Shown: positions 47,537 to 61,100 of the stretch, one piece after another | Position numbering within the stretch: the stretch's first letter is position 1 | Layout of the letters: the number at the start of each line of letters is the position of its first letter | Source of the DNA: Anodontia alba | Lineage: Eukaryota; Mollusca; Bivalvia; Lucinida; Lucinidae | Direction of reading: 5' to 3' | NCBI GenBank assembly: GCA_964016985.1 | Contig: OZ024828.1 | Span: forward strand, 8,026,610 to 8,090,609 | DNA length: 64,000 bases | Made by a program: the position numbers and the translations under genes | The notes under the pieces: model-generated | The model's input: only the letters and a program-made list of their open reading frames with translations | What the model was told of the DNA's origin: nothing | Databases searched by the model: none

Positions 47537-48980
47537 TTACGAAGAGACCGTCATTGAGTCTGAGGCCCGAACCGCCGTCGTGCAATTAAAGAGTGAAGCA
47601 TAGCCATCAACAATAATTGGGTTGTCAACTAGGCATGCAGTCTGCCGCATAATATCCAGGCTAAAGCCAATTCTTTTATAACGGTTAATAATTTTTCTGA
47701 ATTGCTCCGAAAAGTTAGATTTACCTACAATTTTTCTAAATCTGTACACCAAGTCACCGTAAAATTCTGGTTCCGATATACCTTGTTGCAGAAGTGTTTT
47801 CAGACTGACGCTATATTTTTCTAACAAGGCACTGTGTCTGCGATAAAATTTCGAAAACGCCTTACGAAGTTTAAAATAACGATAGCCCTGCCTAAGAAGT
47901 TTGGCAGTAAGGGCTTTATTACGGTAGTTAAACTCATTAAGATTTGAAGAAGCTCTGGCGAATCTAATAAGTTGAGATATGTATACCCCATAAGAGGTAC
48001 GCCGGGGGACATCGCCATCCAGAAAAGGGAAATTGACTATATCAAAATCGTCCCGTTTATCATAAATTTTGGTGGAAACTGTACCATTAAATATACATGT
48101 ACATAGATTCAAATCCAAAAAAGGTGCCTCGGTATCGGAAGAATTTGCTCTATTTAATTGGAGTTCTGTAGGGTATATCCGGTCCACCATTTGGTCAAAG
48201 TAAATATTGTCAATATTTAATAAATCGTCAAGGTATCTTGAAGTTGAGTTTAAAGCCTCAATAATGTCAGCCTGATTTTCACGTGAGAGAGACTTCATGA
48301 AATCTCTCTCATAACAAAAAAGAAACAAATCTGCAACAAGAGGAGCACAATTAGTTCCCATCGGAATACCAATAGTTGTCTATAAAGTTTAGTTCCAAAT
48401 CTAATAAAAATATTATCCAAAAGATAAACAAGGGCATCACAGACTTTTTGACACGACCATAAATTGTGATTATTATATACATCAGAAGTGAAAAAAGCAC
48501 ATTCTTCGTTACAAGCCAAATATTGGGTATTCTCCCGAATAAACGTTCGGTTAATTAAATCAATAAGTTTATCTTTTATAAGATGGTGAGGTAACGTAGT
48601 ATACAGTGTAGAAAAATCATATGTAGACAATTTAGAAGCCTGAAAGTTTTTAGATTTAAATTTATTGAGAACATCATTAGAATTTTTAATTGACCAAAAA
48701 TAGTTAATGCCGTCCCTTTCGTAGACAGTATCATAGTATCTAATCCAATGTTTTTTTTAACAGCAGTAAGGCATGAAGTTAGCAGTTTGGACAAAACAGT
48801 AGTCGTACATGAACTAGAATTAGCAATGAAACATGCTTTATAAGGTCGTTTTGTTGGTCACCTTTGCGCTGGCTCAGGAATCCAATAATAAAGATTGCTT
48901 CATGCTGTCTTTGTGCTTTATGAAACAGCATATGGTACATCAATAAATTCAGTAATACATGAGCACTCATATAAGATCCT
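47537..48980 (-). pseudogene. Degenerate reverse transcriptase, Penelope-like type
   Basis: Reading the minus strand from about 48980, three frames carry one reverse transcriptase. The pieces include STYDFSTLYTTLPHHLIKDK (48.6 kb), then GTKLYRQ, then from 48361 a 274-residue open frame with MGTNCAPLVADLFLFCYERD, the catalytic RYLDDLLNI, KIYDKRDDFDIVNFPF and GVYISQLIRFARA. The DFSTLYT and Y.DD motifs are those seen in Penelope-like and related animal reverse transcriptases. There is a one-base loss near 48363 between LYRQ and the MGTNC block, and another frameshift near 48620, so it is dead. I see no GIY-YIG nuclease domain. The clade is uncertain. Confidence 0.8.
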
Positions 48981-48984
48981 CTAT

Positions 48985-49476
48985 GTATTCCTATTATTCG
49001 GGGTATGTTGGGCCAGCGTTTAACTTTTTGGATTTATAGCCTTAGTTACTAATTCACACTACCGACGCAATTTGGATTTAAAACATGGAAATCAAAATAA
49101 TGCATACCGTTCACATTTTGGCAACATTTTTGCCACTTTGCAGAATCAGCAATAAACAAATTGCCGACGTTGGCCCAGCGTTGGCCCAACATTATACAAA
49201 GGAGTGCATGATTTGCATATTTTTGGTACGTGGGCCAACCTTACACCACATATCAAATAAAACTGTTTATTTCCAGTAATTTGCATAATGTTGGTCCATT
49301 ATTGTGCCAACTATGACAATATTTTACTGACTTTAAAATAATTCATTAGATTGATATCATGGTTGGCTCAGCATTGGGCCAGCAATGGACAGCCAACGGA
49401 TAACCATCAGCCAACGATACAACTCAATGCCAACGTTGGACCAACGTTGTCATGCTAACTGGGATTTGCTTCCACT
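48985..49476. other. Intergenic with repeated GTTGGCCCAAC words
   Basis: GTTGGGCCAGCGTT, ACGTTGGCCCAGCGTTGGCC, CAACGTTGGACCAACGTTG and similar half palindromes recur from 48998 to 49450. It may be a decayed MITE pair; ends were not resolved. Confidence 0.4.
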
Positions 49477-49764
49477 GTGTGGTGTCCGTTTACTAAAATA
49501 AACATCGATGTGACCGAAATGTTGCATGACCTGGGTTGGTGGTCCTTGGAACAGAGACGTTATGATGCCGGACTGATGGTGTTTTACAAAATTGTATACG
49601 ATTTAGTTGCCATCCAGTTGCCAACATATAGGAAGATTCATACTACTGCAAATTACTATCGATTCTCCTTTTATCCGACGTCTAAACTGCCACAAGACGT
49701 TCAATTTTCTGATCTTGACTCCTTCAAACAGGCTGTCAGTAAGATCACACACTCATTCCCCTAA
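49477..49764 (+). pseudogene. C-terminal remnant of a non-LTR retrotransposon polyprotein
   Basis: The frame reads DVTEMLHDLGWWSLEQRRYD, then VFYKIVYDLVAIQLP and NYYRFSFYPTSKLP. This is the recognisable end of Jockey/CR1-like LINE reverse transcriptase proteins (LGW.SLE.RR, YKI..LV.I, YY..SFFP). It lacks the upstream polymerase and has an internal shortening. The following AT-rich sequence to about 50330 may be its 3' region. Confidence 0.7.
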
Positions 49765-49769
49765 GTCAG

Positions 49770-50609
49770 AAATACTGTTTTTATCCTGGTTTTAAATTTC
49801 TCACCTTACTAACACTAACTCACTTTTTTTTATTCTCCTATCACACTTTTAGCCTTATTTTTCACATTTTCGTTTATTCTTGCATCGGTGCACCAAATTC
49901 CACATACTACTCGAAAAAGGGTAATGGAAAATATATAGATATATTGACAGATCGATGAAGATATATAGAGTGTTTGCTTTTGTTGGGAACTTCACGATCT
50001 GCGCTGATCCATTTTCATATATAGAGTCCAGGAACAGTTTATTTAATTAATGCATAAAAGACGCCGACAGGTTTGACTAATTCTCCAGTCGTGTGTGCTA
50101 GTATTCCAAACATTTCGTTATTGTTCTTGCTAAATACTAACTGTCAATGACCACTGCTTCTTTTCCAAATATGTTCTTTTTTTTTCTATTTTGTTATGTA
50201 AAATGTTGTATCATTAAATGAATGTATTTCATGCTGTAGGGAGAGGACTATATACATCTAATGGTGTTATAACATGTGTCCAATCCCTTTGTTTAACATG
50301 CAATAAAATATAATTAATCTAATTTAATCTAGTGCAGTGGGGTTGCTACTTCCTTGGATTACATTTCTATCCCAGTTGATACCTTGAAGATTTGCATCCT
50401 TTTTTTTTTTTTTTTTTTTTTTAATCATATAGCTATAGTTAAATTTTCTGCTGTGTTTTGCATGCAGTCATAGATACAGTAGTACAGATGCAGTGAACAT
50501 TAAGTTGACTGTTTGAACGGTGTCTATATGAATAGCTGGGCTGCACGGTGGCTGACCACAATTTACTGATTATCTCTTTTGCAAGGCTTCATAAATTTTG
50601 ACAAAAAGT
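49770..50609. other. 5' flank of CCNQ, LINE tail remnant and poly-T
   Basis: AT-rich, with a T run at 50399-50424. The CCNQ promoter and 5' untranslated region must lie here or in unseen upstream exons; no TATA box or clear motif stands out. Confidence 0.45.
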
Positions 50610-50667
50610 ATGACAGAAAACGAAAGCTTAGTCCATTTTCGGGTTATTAGATTTATTTATGAAGCAG
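50610..50667 (+). CDS. CCNQ: CCNQ coding exon 1
   Basis: The exon encodes MTENESLVHFRVIRFIYEA plus one base of Gly, with the donor GTGAGC. The N-terminus lacks the Gly/Pro-rich leader of mammals. Confidence 0.88.
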
Positions 50668-52989
50668 GTGAGCATAAGAAACATAATCAGTTGAAATCGA
50701 GTCAATGTTTTTTGTTTTTGTCATTTTCGTTTAATTTTGTAATATGTTTTCGCGATCAGCGCGACGGTTCCGAGTTCGCCGGTCGAGTATGAAAGCCACG
50801 GCCGAGCTGCCGAGCCGAGCCGAAAAAGCCGAGCCTGATGTAGTGTTTTCTTGTATTTGTTCAAACAAGTTCAAGGTACTTATTTCTTTTAATCTCATAT
50901 TAACATATATGTAAAATGCTGTATTCACAATTAAATTTTTTATAATTATTTGCCTATTTATGACTTTATATCCAGTTTTCCATTCAACAGGGGTATGAAA
51001 GCCACGTTATATTTTGTCCATTTTGTGAACAAATGGCGATATTTTAAAATTGGACTATTTGACAGAGGTTGTAAAAAGATGTTTAAAATAACTTTGAATC
51101 ATCATAACATGCAGAAACTGATTATGTTTCCCATAATTCTTCTTTTTCATCAAAATATCAAGGATTGGCAGGATCTAAATATAGAACAGAGAAAACTAAA
51201 CGAAAATAACCAAAACGGTTAACGAGAGCATTAAAAGGGTTTAAACTTAATAATTACATCAAATACCAGTACGATGACTAGCATTAATGGGAAAACTACC
51301 AAATTTGATATAGATGTGGAGTCATAAATGACTGTATTATTAGCTCACCTAAGCCTTTAGGCCTTTTTAACCGTTTCGTTTATTTTCGTTTAGTTTATGT
51401 CTATTCTATTTTTAGATGGCTATTTTTAGAAGGCTTTCATACCCCAGTTGAATGGAAAGTTGAATGCGTTAGAACAAATACAAGAAAACACTAATATCAG
51501 GCTCGGCTTTTTCAGCTCAGCTTGGCCGTGGCTTTCATACCCGACCGAGTTCACCACCAAATCTTCGGTCCATAGAAACACCCCAAACCACCCCATAACA
51601 GTCTTTGCGAAAACTGCCGGACTGTCTGACAAAACCGGCGAATTTTCATTCTGTCCTGCAGAAAAGTTCAGTTTGTCTGACAAATGTCCTGTGATTTCTG
51701 GCAAAACAAGATAGTAATTTGATAATAGACAAGCCTCCTGTCCTGCAGAAGTTTATTTTGTCCTGCCAAAAATTTCAGTTTGTCTGACAGCTGTCCTGCA
51801 TCTGTTGGAAAGATTTCGCAAAGACTGCCATAACACCCCAAATCATCCCAAACCAACCTTAAACCCCACCAAACCACCCTTAAACTCCCCCCCCCCCCCC
51901 TCCCCAAACCACTCATGTATGATAGGGTAGGGTCAGATAGAGATGGGTTAGGTGTGTTAAGTGGCCCGTGGTGGGTTTGGGTTAACTGGGTAGAATACAG
52001 TATGTCCAGAACCGCCAAGCAAGCCACCCCAAACCACCTCAGTGGTCCAAAATATATATTATTGTATAAAATATTTGATTTTTATGTGATAAATTTTAGT
52101 GATAAAATAATTTCAAGTAAGACCTATGAATGCGTAATGAATGTACTCCTTATTATCATAATTTTTTTTTATTTAATTACATTTACATGAACATAATTGT
52201 TTAACTTGGTGTTGACATTGACTGACACCAGCGTCATAGCCTTTGTTCCCTTACTTATTTATTTTGTTTTATTTTTTATTTTTATTTTTGTTTGTTTCTT
52301 ATTTTTCAGGGAGGATAGACTTAATAACAAAGTTTGGTTTTAAGAGGTGCCGTCTGAAATCTACTCACCTATCATTAAGTGACTATATTCACTTTAATCA
52401 CTTAAGTGTCAGCTTTGTTTGAGTGAATTTTGGTAACGGTTATATGAAGCTGATTGAATCACATCTTGCCATCAGTGTTCTGATACCCTATATAACTATC
52501 AATCTCTACACTGTCATACAGGGGTGAAATAAGGCAGTTTGGGATGCTTTAATCAATTATGAACACACTATAATGAGGTTTGGGGTGGTTACCTTGGCAG
52601 TGTGGGGTGCTGTACATAACCCCGGCCCTTTTTACTTACAAGATATATCTCTGTGCAACCTAATCTGACTCTACCCTATCATACAAGACTGGTTTGGGGG
52701 GGTTTAAATAGTGGTTTGGGGTGATTTGGGGTGTTTCTATGGACCCCCAAATCTTTTGGTTCCGAGACAGTTCGCCTGCAAGACACTTCACCGACACATA
52801 TTTTGGAGACAGTTCACCGACATATTTGAAGACGGTTCCCTGACAAAATAATAAAATAATCATTGTGGCTACTTTAGAATCTGTCCGCCACTGTTTACTG
52901 ACTTCAGTTTGTGAGTCAGTACACCCATTAACAGCATAGACGGTTAGGATTAAGTTAGAAGTAGGTCACTGATGGTTAGGGTTAGTTTA

Positions 52990-53039
<50 letters not shown>

Positions 53040-55078
53040 AGAAAAACAGTTGTAAAAACATATATATATATAAATTTAAAGTGCGTTCCAGAAAATACCA
53101 GTGTGTTCTGGTGTTTCGGCATGTTCTAGTATTTCTATGTACTGAGGTTTGATGATTGTAGTTTATACGGTTAATCAGAAATGGAGTTAAAAAGGCACAG
53201 AGTTCCACCAGAAAAGCTGTTCCACTTACAAGATATCACTGAGCTGTATCAGTAAAACACTTGTGCACCATAAAGACTCGAAAGTCCATGAGAATGAAAA
53301 TAATAAAAATAATCCAAAGGGCACAGCTGGTTGAGCCACACACATGTCCTTCAAGAGCACCAATGCACTGCTCAACCGTTCATGGGAGCGACTTTAAAAT
53401 CTATCCACCACTTAAAATTACCCTTTCCTTTTAGCTCCATTTCTGATTAACTGTATAAACTACAATCATCAAGCCTCAGTACAGAAATATTTTTTTTTTA
53501 CAACTGTTTTTCTTATGTTCATTATATATTATATATAAGTTATTAATAGTGTTAGCAAACCGTGAAATATGATCTTGATAGTATTCCTGTCTTGACTGAA
53601 GCAAACAAAGTGCAGTTTTTGAATACTTGTACAAACTCTGTGCGTTTCGGTAGCCATTTATAAGCTACATTTGTATATACTGAGTATATGTCTAGGGTTT
53701 TCCTTGTCCCTCAAAAACGCGAGACTTGGCCCCTTTTTGACGCTGATGTCCCCTAATCCTTCATCTTAGAGAGACATTGATTGTCCCTTAAAATTTGCAA
53801 TATTTTCTGTAAAATTGAAACAATTAAACCCTGAAATTACCCTATATGTCCCCTAAAATATGGTTCAGTAGGTCCCCTTAAATGAACTTCAGAGGGAAAA
53901 CCCTGTATATCCAACTAAAGGACATCCAAATTTTAGTATAAGTATGGCTAGTTTTAGTGTCTGAATTTCTTATGATGCATTTTTCTTCCCACAGGTTTGA
54001 AGCTACGAATGAAGTCTATACCATTGTCTTCTGCAGCTGTGCTGTATCATAGATTCTTCAGAGAAAATAAAGTTGATGATTATGATCCCTATGTAAGTGC
54101 TTAGAAAAACAAGGAGACTTTAGATACCAATACTTTTTCTAAGAAACTAATGGTTTTAATTTATCAGAGCCAAGGGCTTGGGATGAGCCATTCTGATCAG
54201 TTCAAGTGCAGTCTTCTGTCTAAGGGGGACTGAAACTTTATTATATTGTATATAGTTTTTGCTTTTCCTTTCATCCATTTGTTTGTTTGTACATTCACCT
54301 TTCCGTCACGTTCGTGGAACTACGGCCAAAATGTTTGCATCAAAGTTTATAAGACCTTACATTATAAAGACCCTTGAATGGATTTCATTTATATTTGACA
54401 TGATGGTAGATATAGGTCTGAAGTTTTACTCAGTGCCATCCCCACCCAGGGGCCTGACCTTGAGGTCAAGGTCACAGACATAGATTTTTCGTATAAAAGT
54501 CAAAATTTTTGCACTTAAGTTTATGTAGCTATATTATCAAGACCCTTTAATGAATTTCATGTATATTTAGCATGATCATGATGATAGATATAGGTCTAGA
54601 ATTTTACTCAGCACAATCCCCACCCCGCGGTGTGACCTTGACAGACTTAGAATTTTCATATAAAAGTCAAAATGTTTGTATTCAAGTTTATATAGCTATA
54701 TCATCAAGACCTTTTGATGAATTTCATTTATATTTGACATGATGCAGGGCCCCTAGCAGCATCTTTTGAAAATATTGTTTTTTTATAAAGGCTATTTTTG
54801 GTCAAATAGTAGATTTTTCTGGCAAATTTTTCAACAAAATAAAGAGTAAAAAGAGGTTAATTTTCTCTCCACACTTCCAGATTCCATGCAGTTAAAATCT
54901 GCCATCATGGCAAACACAGCCATGAATTCACCAGTTTACATTCTGTTTTCTTCACAAGTTTCAGGTTGGCAGACATCAATAATTTACAAAGCAACTATAA
55001 AAATCCTCTTTTCTGAATGTGACACAGCACAAATAAATGGCTAAAAATAAGTTTTCTTCATAAAATACAGGTTTTCAT

Positions 55079-55110
<32 letters not shown>

Positions 55111-58100
55111 CAGGTAAATTAAAGGTTTTTAAAGATTTTGAGTAAATTAAAGGTTTTTAAAGGTTCCCTTAGGGGGCCTGCATGATGACCATGATGGTAG
55201 ATGTAGGTTTAAAAGTTTTACTCAGAGAAATTTCCATCCCGGGGCATAACCTTGAGGTCAAGGTCAAAGACTTAAAATTTTCATATAAAAGTCAAACTTT
55301 TTGCATTAAAGTTTACATAGCTATATTATCAAGACCTTTGGTTGATTTCATTGATATTTGGGGTGATGGTATATATAGGTCTAAAGTTTTGCTCAGTGCC
55401 ATCCCCAAGCTGGGGTAAGGCTTAGAGGTCAAAGTCACAGACTTAGATTTTTCATACAAGTGTCGCCGGCCTCGGTGGCTCAGTTGGATGCGCCGTCCGA
55501 CTGGAGACCAGGAGGTCGCGGGTTCAACCCCTGCCGAGGTCGGCAACATTCTTTCGTGGAGATTGATCATGAAATATTTTCAACGGTCATTCTCTCCCCT
55601 CTGCTGATTCAAGAAGGGCAGTTGTCAGTTTCTGGCGAAAGAATGTGCACAATACTGGTTAACCGCTTGGAGGACTAAGCCTGCCCAGTAAACGTGCGGT
55701 TAGGTAAACTGACATGACCCCTTTGAGATCAAGGTCATGGGCTTCACATAATGTGTGACTAAATTCTTTCAATGTTGTATTAATATAGCAGATAACTGCC
55801 ATCTCAGTCAAAGCTACATACTTTGCACTTTTTAAAAGAAGGGGTGGGGGGGGGGGGGGTAGCACTGGTTGTGGGGTATACATCCCCCACTATGCACTTT
55901 GTCTAGTTTGAATGGTCACTCTCCATCAACCAAGATGCCCATGCAGTCTCATTAGGGCCGTCGCTGTCCACTCACAGATTAAAAATGTATTATGGAATAT
56001 ATTGATGTATCAGTTTTGCTGCTTCTCTGGTTGATCAGGATCATCATTGTTGCTTATGCCATAGAGGGCAGCTTTTCTCAGGGTGCAGTTCAGATGTTTT
56101 TGGCTGTAAAAAGAAAACGTGTTGTTAGATTTTGTTTTCAGCAATGATAATTTGGCAATATCATAGGTCCAGATAAGAGGGTTATCAGGAAAATATTTTT
56201 TTTCTCCCCTCACTGAGGCACTTCTAATGAGTACCCACAACATATGTTGTTATTGAGAAATAAGAAAAATATCGGCAAGTTTTGGTTGAAAAACGCGTGT
56301 TATCTGGAGCTGTGATGGTATTAGATTTTGTTTTCAATAATGATAATCAGTCAATTGCCACTATTGAAGTATCTCGAAAGAGAAATTGCAAGTCATATTA
56401 GTGGACCATCTGTATGTTGTATTATCAATAATACATTTGAAACTGATCAGTTTTAAATTGAGTCGGGAGTTGGGAACATATATGAAACACATGTACCATG
56501 TATACCTGTATACACTGTTAAGGAAGTTTGATTGAAATGTTCATCAGTGTGTTTTCTAGCATGCATGCAAACATTAAACAGCAAGAGCCCTGATCAGACT
56601 TTGCTGATGAGCATGTCTGTGTGGGTTAATGCTGTGGAGCTAACTGTGTTATGACAGATACTGCAAGTCATGGCCAGTAGTTGCGGTAGTAGCATGTTTT
56701 AAAATAAAGACAGAGTTGGCAGATGACGTTATGATGTAACCCATGTCAAAGCTATTTTGAAGGACTTATGACCTGGGTTTGGCGATAAGTTCATATGATT
56801 CTAATTACATTTTGATGCAACAAAAAAAAAAAAAAAAAAATTTGGAAAATTACAGCCATTTCTGCTATACATGTATATGGACAGAAATGTTACAGGTCAG
56901 TTGCTCAATCTGCTCAGAGTCTTCGTTGCCTGCTTGTAATCACTGTATTCTGTAGAATAGGTTGTTAAATTCAGAAGGTACCATTCCTATCAGAATGTAT
57001 GGATATGCAGGCTGATCCTGGTCTTCTCTGTTTGCATTTTGCATCATGTTATTTTCAGCTGATAGCAACAACAGCTTTGTACCTAGCTAGCAAAACAGAA
57101 GATGCACATGTGAGTTTGAGAGACATCATCAATGTGTCATACAGGTGAGATATGATCTGCATCAAGAGAAAGGGGGCTGTAATGCTTAGCACTCTGGGTA
57201 AAGTTTTAGCATATTGAAATATTTTTCTTTTTTTTCCCAGAAAACAGGCTTTGATATTTCATGCAAACTGTCTTCAATGGAGACAGTTTGCATGAAGTAT
57301 CAGATCCTGTTTTCTAGGAAAAATAAGAAGAAATGTCATCAGCTTGTCGTCTGCTGAATAAGCCCAAAGAGAGGTAAAGGTTACTTTGTTTACGTTGAGG
57401 TTTTATTGCCCAGTCAACCCAATGGGGTCATGTCGAGCGCAGTCAGTTTACCTAACCACTCTTTTACTGGACGGGCTTAGTCCTCTAAGCGGTTAACCAG
57501 TATTGTGCACATTCATTCGCCAGAAAAAGGTAAAGGTTAAGATGAGTGGATACACTTAAAGGGGAGGTAACTGTCAAAATAGTTTTGCCTCACTTCTGAA
57601 GAGGATTTACACTACAAACAGGAAAGAATTTGCTCCCCTTGGGAGCAAGTTATTTCCTTTTGGAATAGACCCCTTCTCACAAGGGAATTTGTATGCAGAA
57701 AAACAAAAAAGAAGTCACAAAAGTAGGCTTTCATGTGACAGAAAATCTAGTAAGTGTATCAAGGCTACTTACTTTGTAAATGAAGAGGGAAAGCCCAGAT
57801 CTGCGTCAGTAAGTCCAGGTGGTCTGATCAGGACCTTTGCAGTTTGTCAGTATGTTAAACCATATCCAGTGGTCTTGTAAGTGATAGCGATCCCCTGCTC
57901 AGGATGTAAATCAGCCCTGGGCCCAGTTGTTCAAAGCTAACGACATCGTTAGTTAACGATTCATTAAAATTTACATTGAGTGATATGCAAATATGCTGAA
58001 ATTTATTGCTGAAAAAATGTGAGTAGCTTTTGCAGTGCAAAAGCTACTCACATTTTTTCAGCAAAAAAATATCAGAATATTGTATATTGAATCCGCTAAA

Positions 58101-61100
58101 ACAGTTAACGAAATGACCTTAACGAGCTTGTTAAGCTAACAATGCTTTGAACAACTGGGCCCTGATCGTGAACTTTGAACAAGTCCATTTGACGACTAAG
58201 TAATGTGTCTAAAATGTGCTGAGTGAGTGACAAACAATGGAGACTCTCATCCTAAAGGAGGAGTTTGATCTTCCAGTCTGTTTGCTTAGGCATTTTTGGT
58301 TGGTTGAGTTGGAGTTTAACGGTCCAGTCAACACTGTTAAGGTCATGTTGGGCTGCTCAGTTTACCTTACCAAACTTTTCCTGGGCAGACTTAGTCCTCT
58401 AAGCAGTTAGCCTGTCCTTGTGCACATTATTTTGCTAGAAACTGACGACTGCCCTCCTTAAATCAGTGTAAGGGAGAGAATGACTAGAAATTTTTTCATG
58501 ATCAATATCCACAAAAGAAAGTTGCCAGACCTGGCTGTGGTTGAACCAGCAACCTCCTGATCACCATGGCCAGTGTAGGCATTTTTGGGGTTCATCTTTA
58601 AACTGTGTTATGTATATCCGGAAGTGTGCTATAATAGAAATGTACTGTTATAAAGAGATGCCTATGTATCTATTGGGATTCATCTTTAAAGTATGTTATA
58701 TTTTAAACCATACTATAACAGAAATGAACTGTGTTGTAAATAGGTTCCTAAATGGTAAATGTCCTAAAACTTCATACACCAAAGTTTCTGACAAAATTGC
58801 ATATGCAAACAGTGTAGACCCAGATCAGATTGCTCCTCAAGCAGTTTGATCAGGGTCTACACTGTTTGCCATTTCACTATGTATTTTAAAACAATTGCAT
58901 AAAAAGCAAAATTTAGGCAAAAAAGTGTGGATTGAAGTGTTCGAAACTTTAGGACATTTACCATATATTTATTGGGGTTCACCTTAAACATGTTTTGTCT
59001 GAAACCCTGATATAATAAAAATGAATCATGTTATAAAGATGTTTCTATGTATTTAACAGAACATTGCACCGTGATCGACCTCCTCTAGAGATGGGAGATA
59101 CATATTGGTCGCTACGAGATTCGATTGTCAACTGCGAACTGTTTCTCTTGAGAAGTTTGCAGTTTAAAGCTGTTGTTTATCATCCACACAAGGTAAGCTA
59201 GAGTCACTGAGAACATATACTATAGCTCTAGCTATCATGTGAACTTACTAAAAATTTCTGATCTCCAATTCCTCCTTTTCATCATATGAAGTGTTGAATT
59301 AGGGAATTTGTCTCAGTTCTGAATAAATCGAGCATTTCGTTTTGTGTTTGTGTATAAAACCTCAGAATGTTTTGTCGAGTAATAATAAAAACTGTTAGTT
59401 GGATACCCTTTTATATCCAGTTACTGTAATAACCCTAAGTATTGGGACAGACTGGCCAGGGCAAACAGTGTAGATGCTGATCAGATGTCACAAAATGTGG
59501 CATCTGATCAGGGTCTACCCTGTCTGCCAATCATCTAGCAATTTTTTACATACACCAAAAGGTTGAAAAATAGACCTGTTCAACTTTTAGGACAATTATG
59601 CTAAGGAGTTAATTAGTCCCAATATTTAGGGTGAATAAGCTATGAAGTTACGCCCCTTTATTATGCAACACAATTCACATATAGGTCTCTAGTAAAACTG
59701 AAGAAAAAACAATGAAACAAACAAAAAACATTGATGTTAATGTACTGAAACTTCATATTATTTGAACATAAAAGTGGCAGACCCATACTGTTTTCTTGTG
59801 TTTCTGACTTGTACTTGTTGAGATGTGGCACTTTTTTTTTTTTTTTTTTTTTGAAGTTAAACTGCAGTCTTGTTACCATGGTTTTTAGAAAAAAGTGCTT
59901 GTTTTTTTTTTCTTCTAATTTCTCCATGAAAACCATTGTTGTGAGTACTCATCAGAAGCACCTCATGGAGTAGGTAAATCTCCTAAAATTTCATGCATCA
60001 AAGTTGTTGATAAAAATCTGACTTGCATATGCAAACAAGGCAGACACAAATCAGACTGCTCCTGAAGGAACAGCCTGATCAGGGTCTACACTGTTTGTCA
60101 TTCCATCAAGTATTTTAAGAAACAACTGCATAAAAAAAAGAGACCAAAATACATTTAGTATGGAATAAAGTGTTCCAAATTTTAGGACATTTACTGTACC
60201 AAAAAAAATATTTTTGTGAAGAAATAAGAACAGTAACAGTGTTGTTGGTTTATAAATATGCACTTATTTAGAGCAATGAATAAGCAAATTAACCTTTTCC
60301 ACTCTCTGGGTTAATTCAGCAGACAATAAATTGGTGATATTTCTAATTTTTCCCAGAAAACAGGATTTGACATTTCATGCACAATACTGGTTAACCGCTT
60401 AGAGGACTAAGCCTGCCCAGTATACGTGTGGTTAGGTAAACTGACCGCGCTCGACATGACCCCATTGGGTTGACTGGGCCGTAAAATCTCAACACAAACC
60501 AATTCATGCAACTTTCCTGCAATGGAGACAAATTTTTAATTTTAATTTGGTATTTCTGTATGAACCATCTTAATCTTTATTGTTTTCTATTCCAGTTTAT
60601 ACTGCACTATTTGAAGTTCCTCAAAGACTGGTTTGATCCCTACACCTGGGAAACTGTTCCTATTTCCCAGACATGTTGGAGTGTACTGAGGGACTCATAC
60701 CACTGTCCCCTAGCCTTAAGGTTCAGGCCCCAGCATATAGCCATTGCCATTATTTACCTGTCACTGCTGGCCCTTGGGGTAGAGGTTCCATATAACAGAC
60801 AGGCAGATGTTCCTTGGTGGAAGGTAATACCTTTTGTTTATAATGATGTTGATCATCATCTGGACCCAGTTGTTCAAAACTAACTATGTCATTAGTTAAC
60901 ATATCATTAAACTTTGATCAGTATATATGGCATATATGCTATATTTTCTACGGTCATTCTCTCCCTTCCGCTGATTCAAGAAGGGCAATTGTCAGTTTCT
61001 GGCAAAAGAATGTGCACAATACTGGTTAACCGCTTAGAGGACTAAGCCTGCCCAGTAAACGTGTGGTTAGGTAAACTGACCGCGCTCAACATGACCCCAT

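Noticed and set aside
55464..55540. tRNA gene
   Set aside because: A and B boxes are present but the acceptor stem and anticodon arm do not fold properly, and the same head leads into a repeated SINE body.
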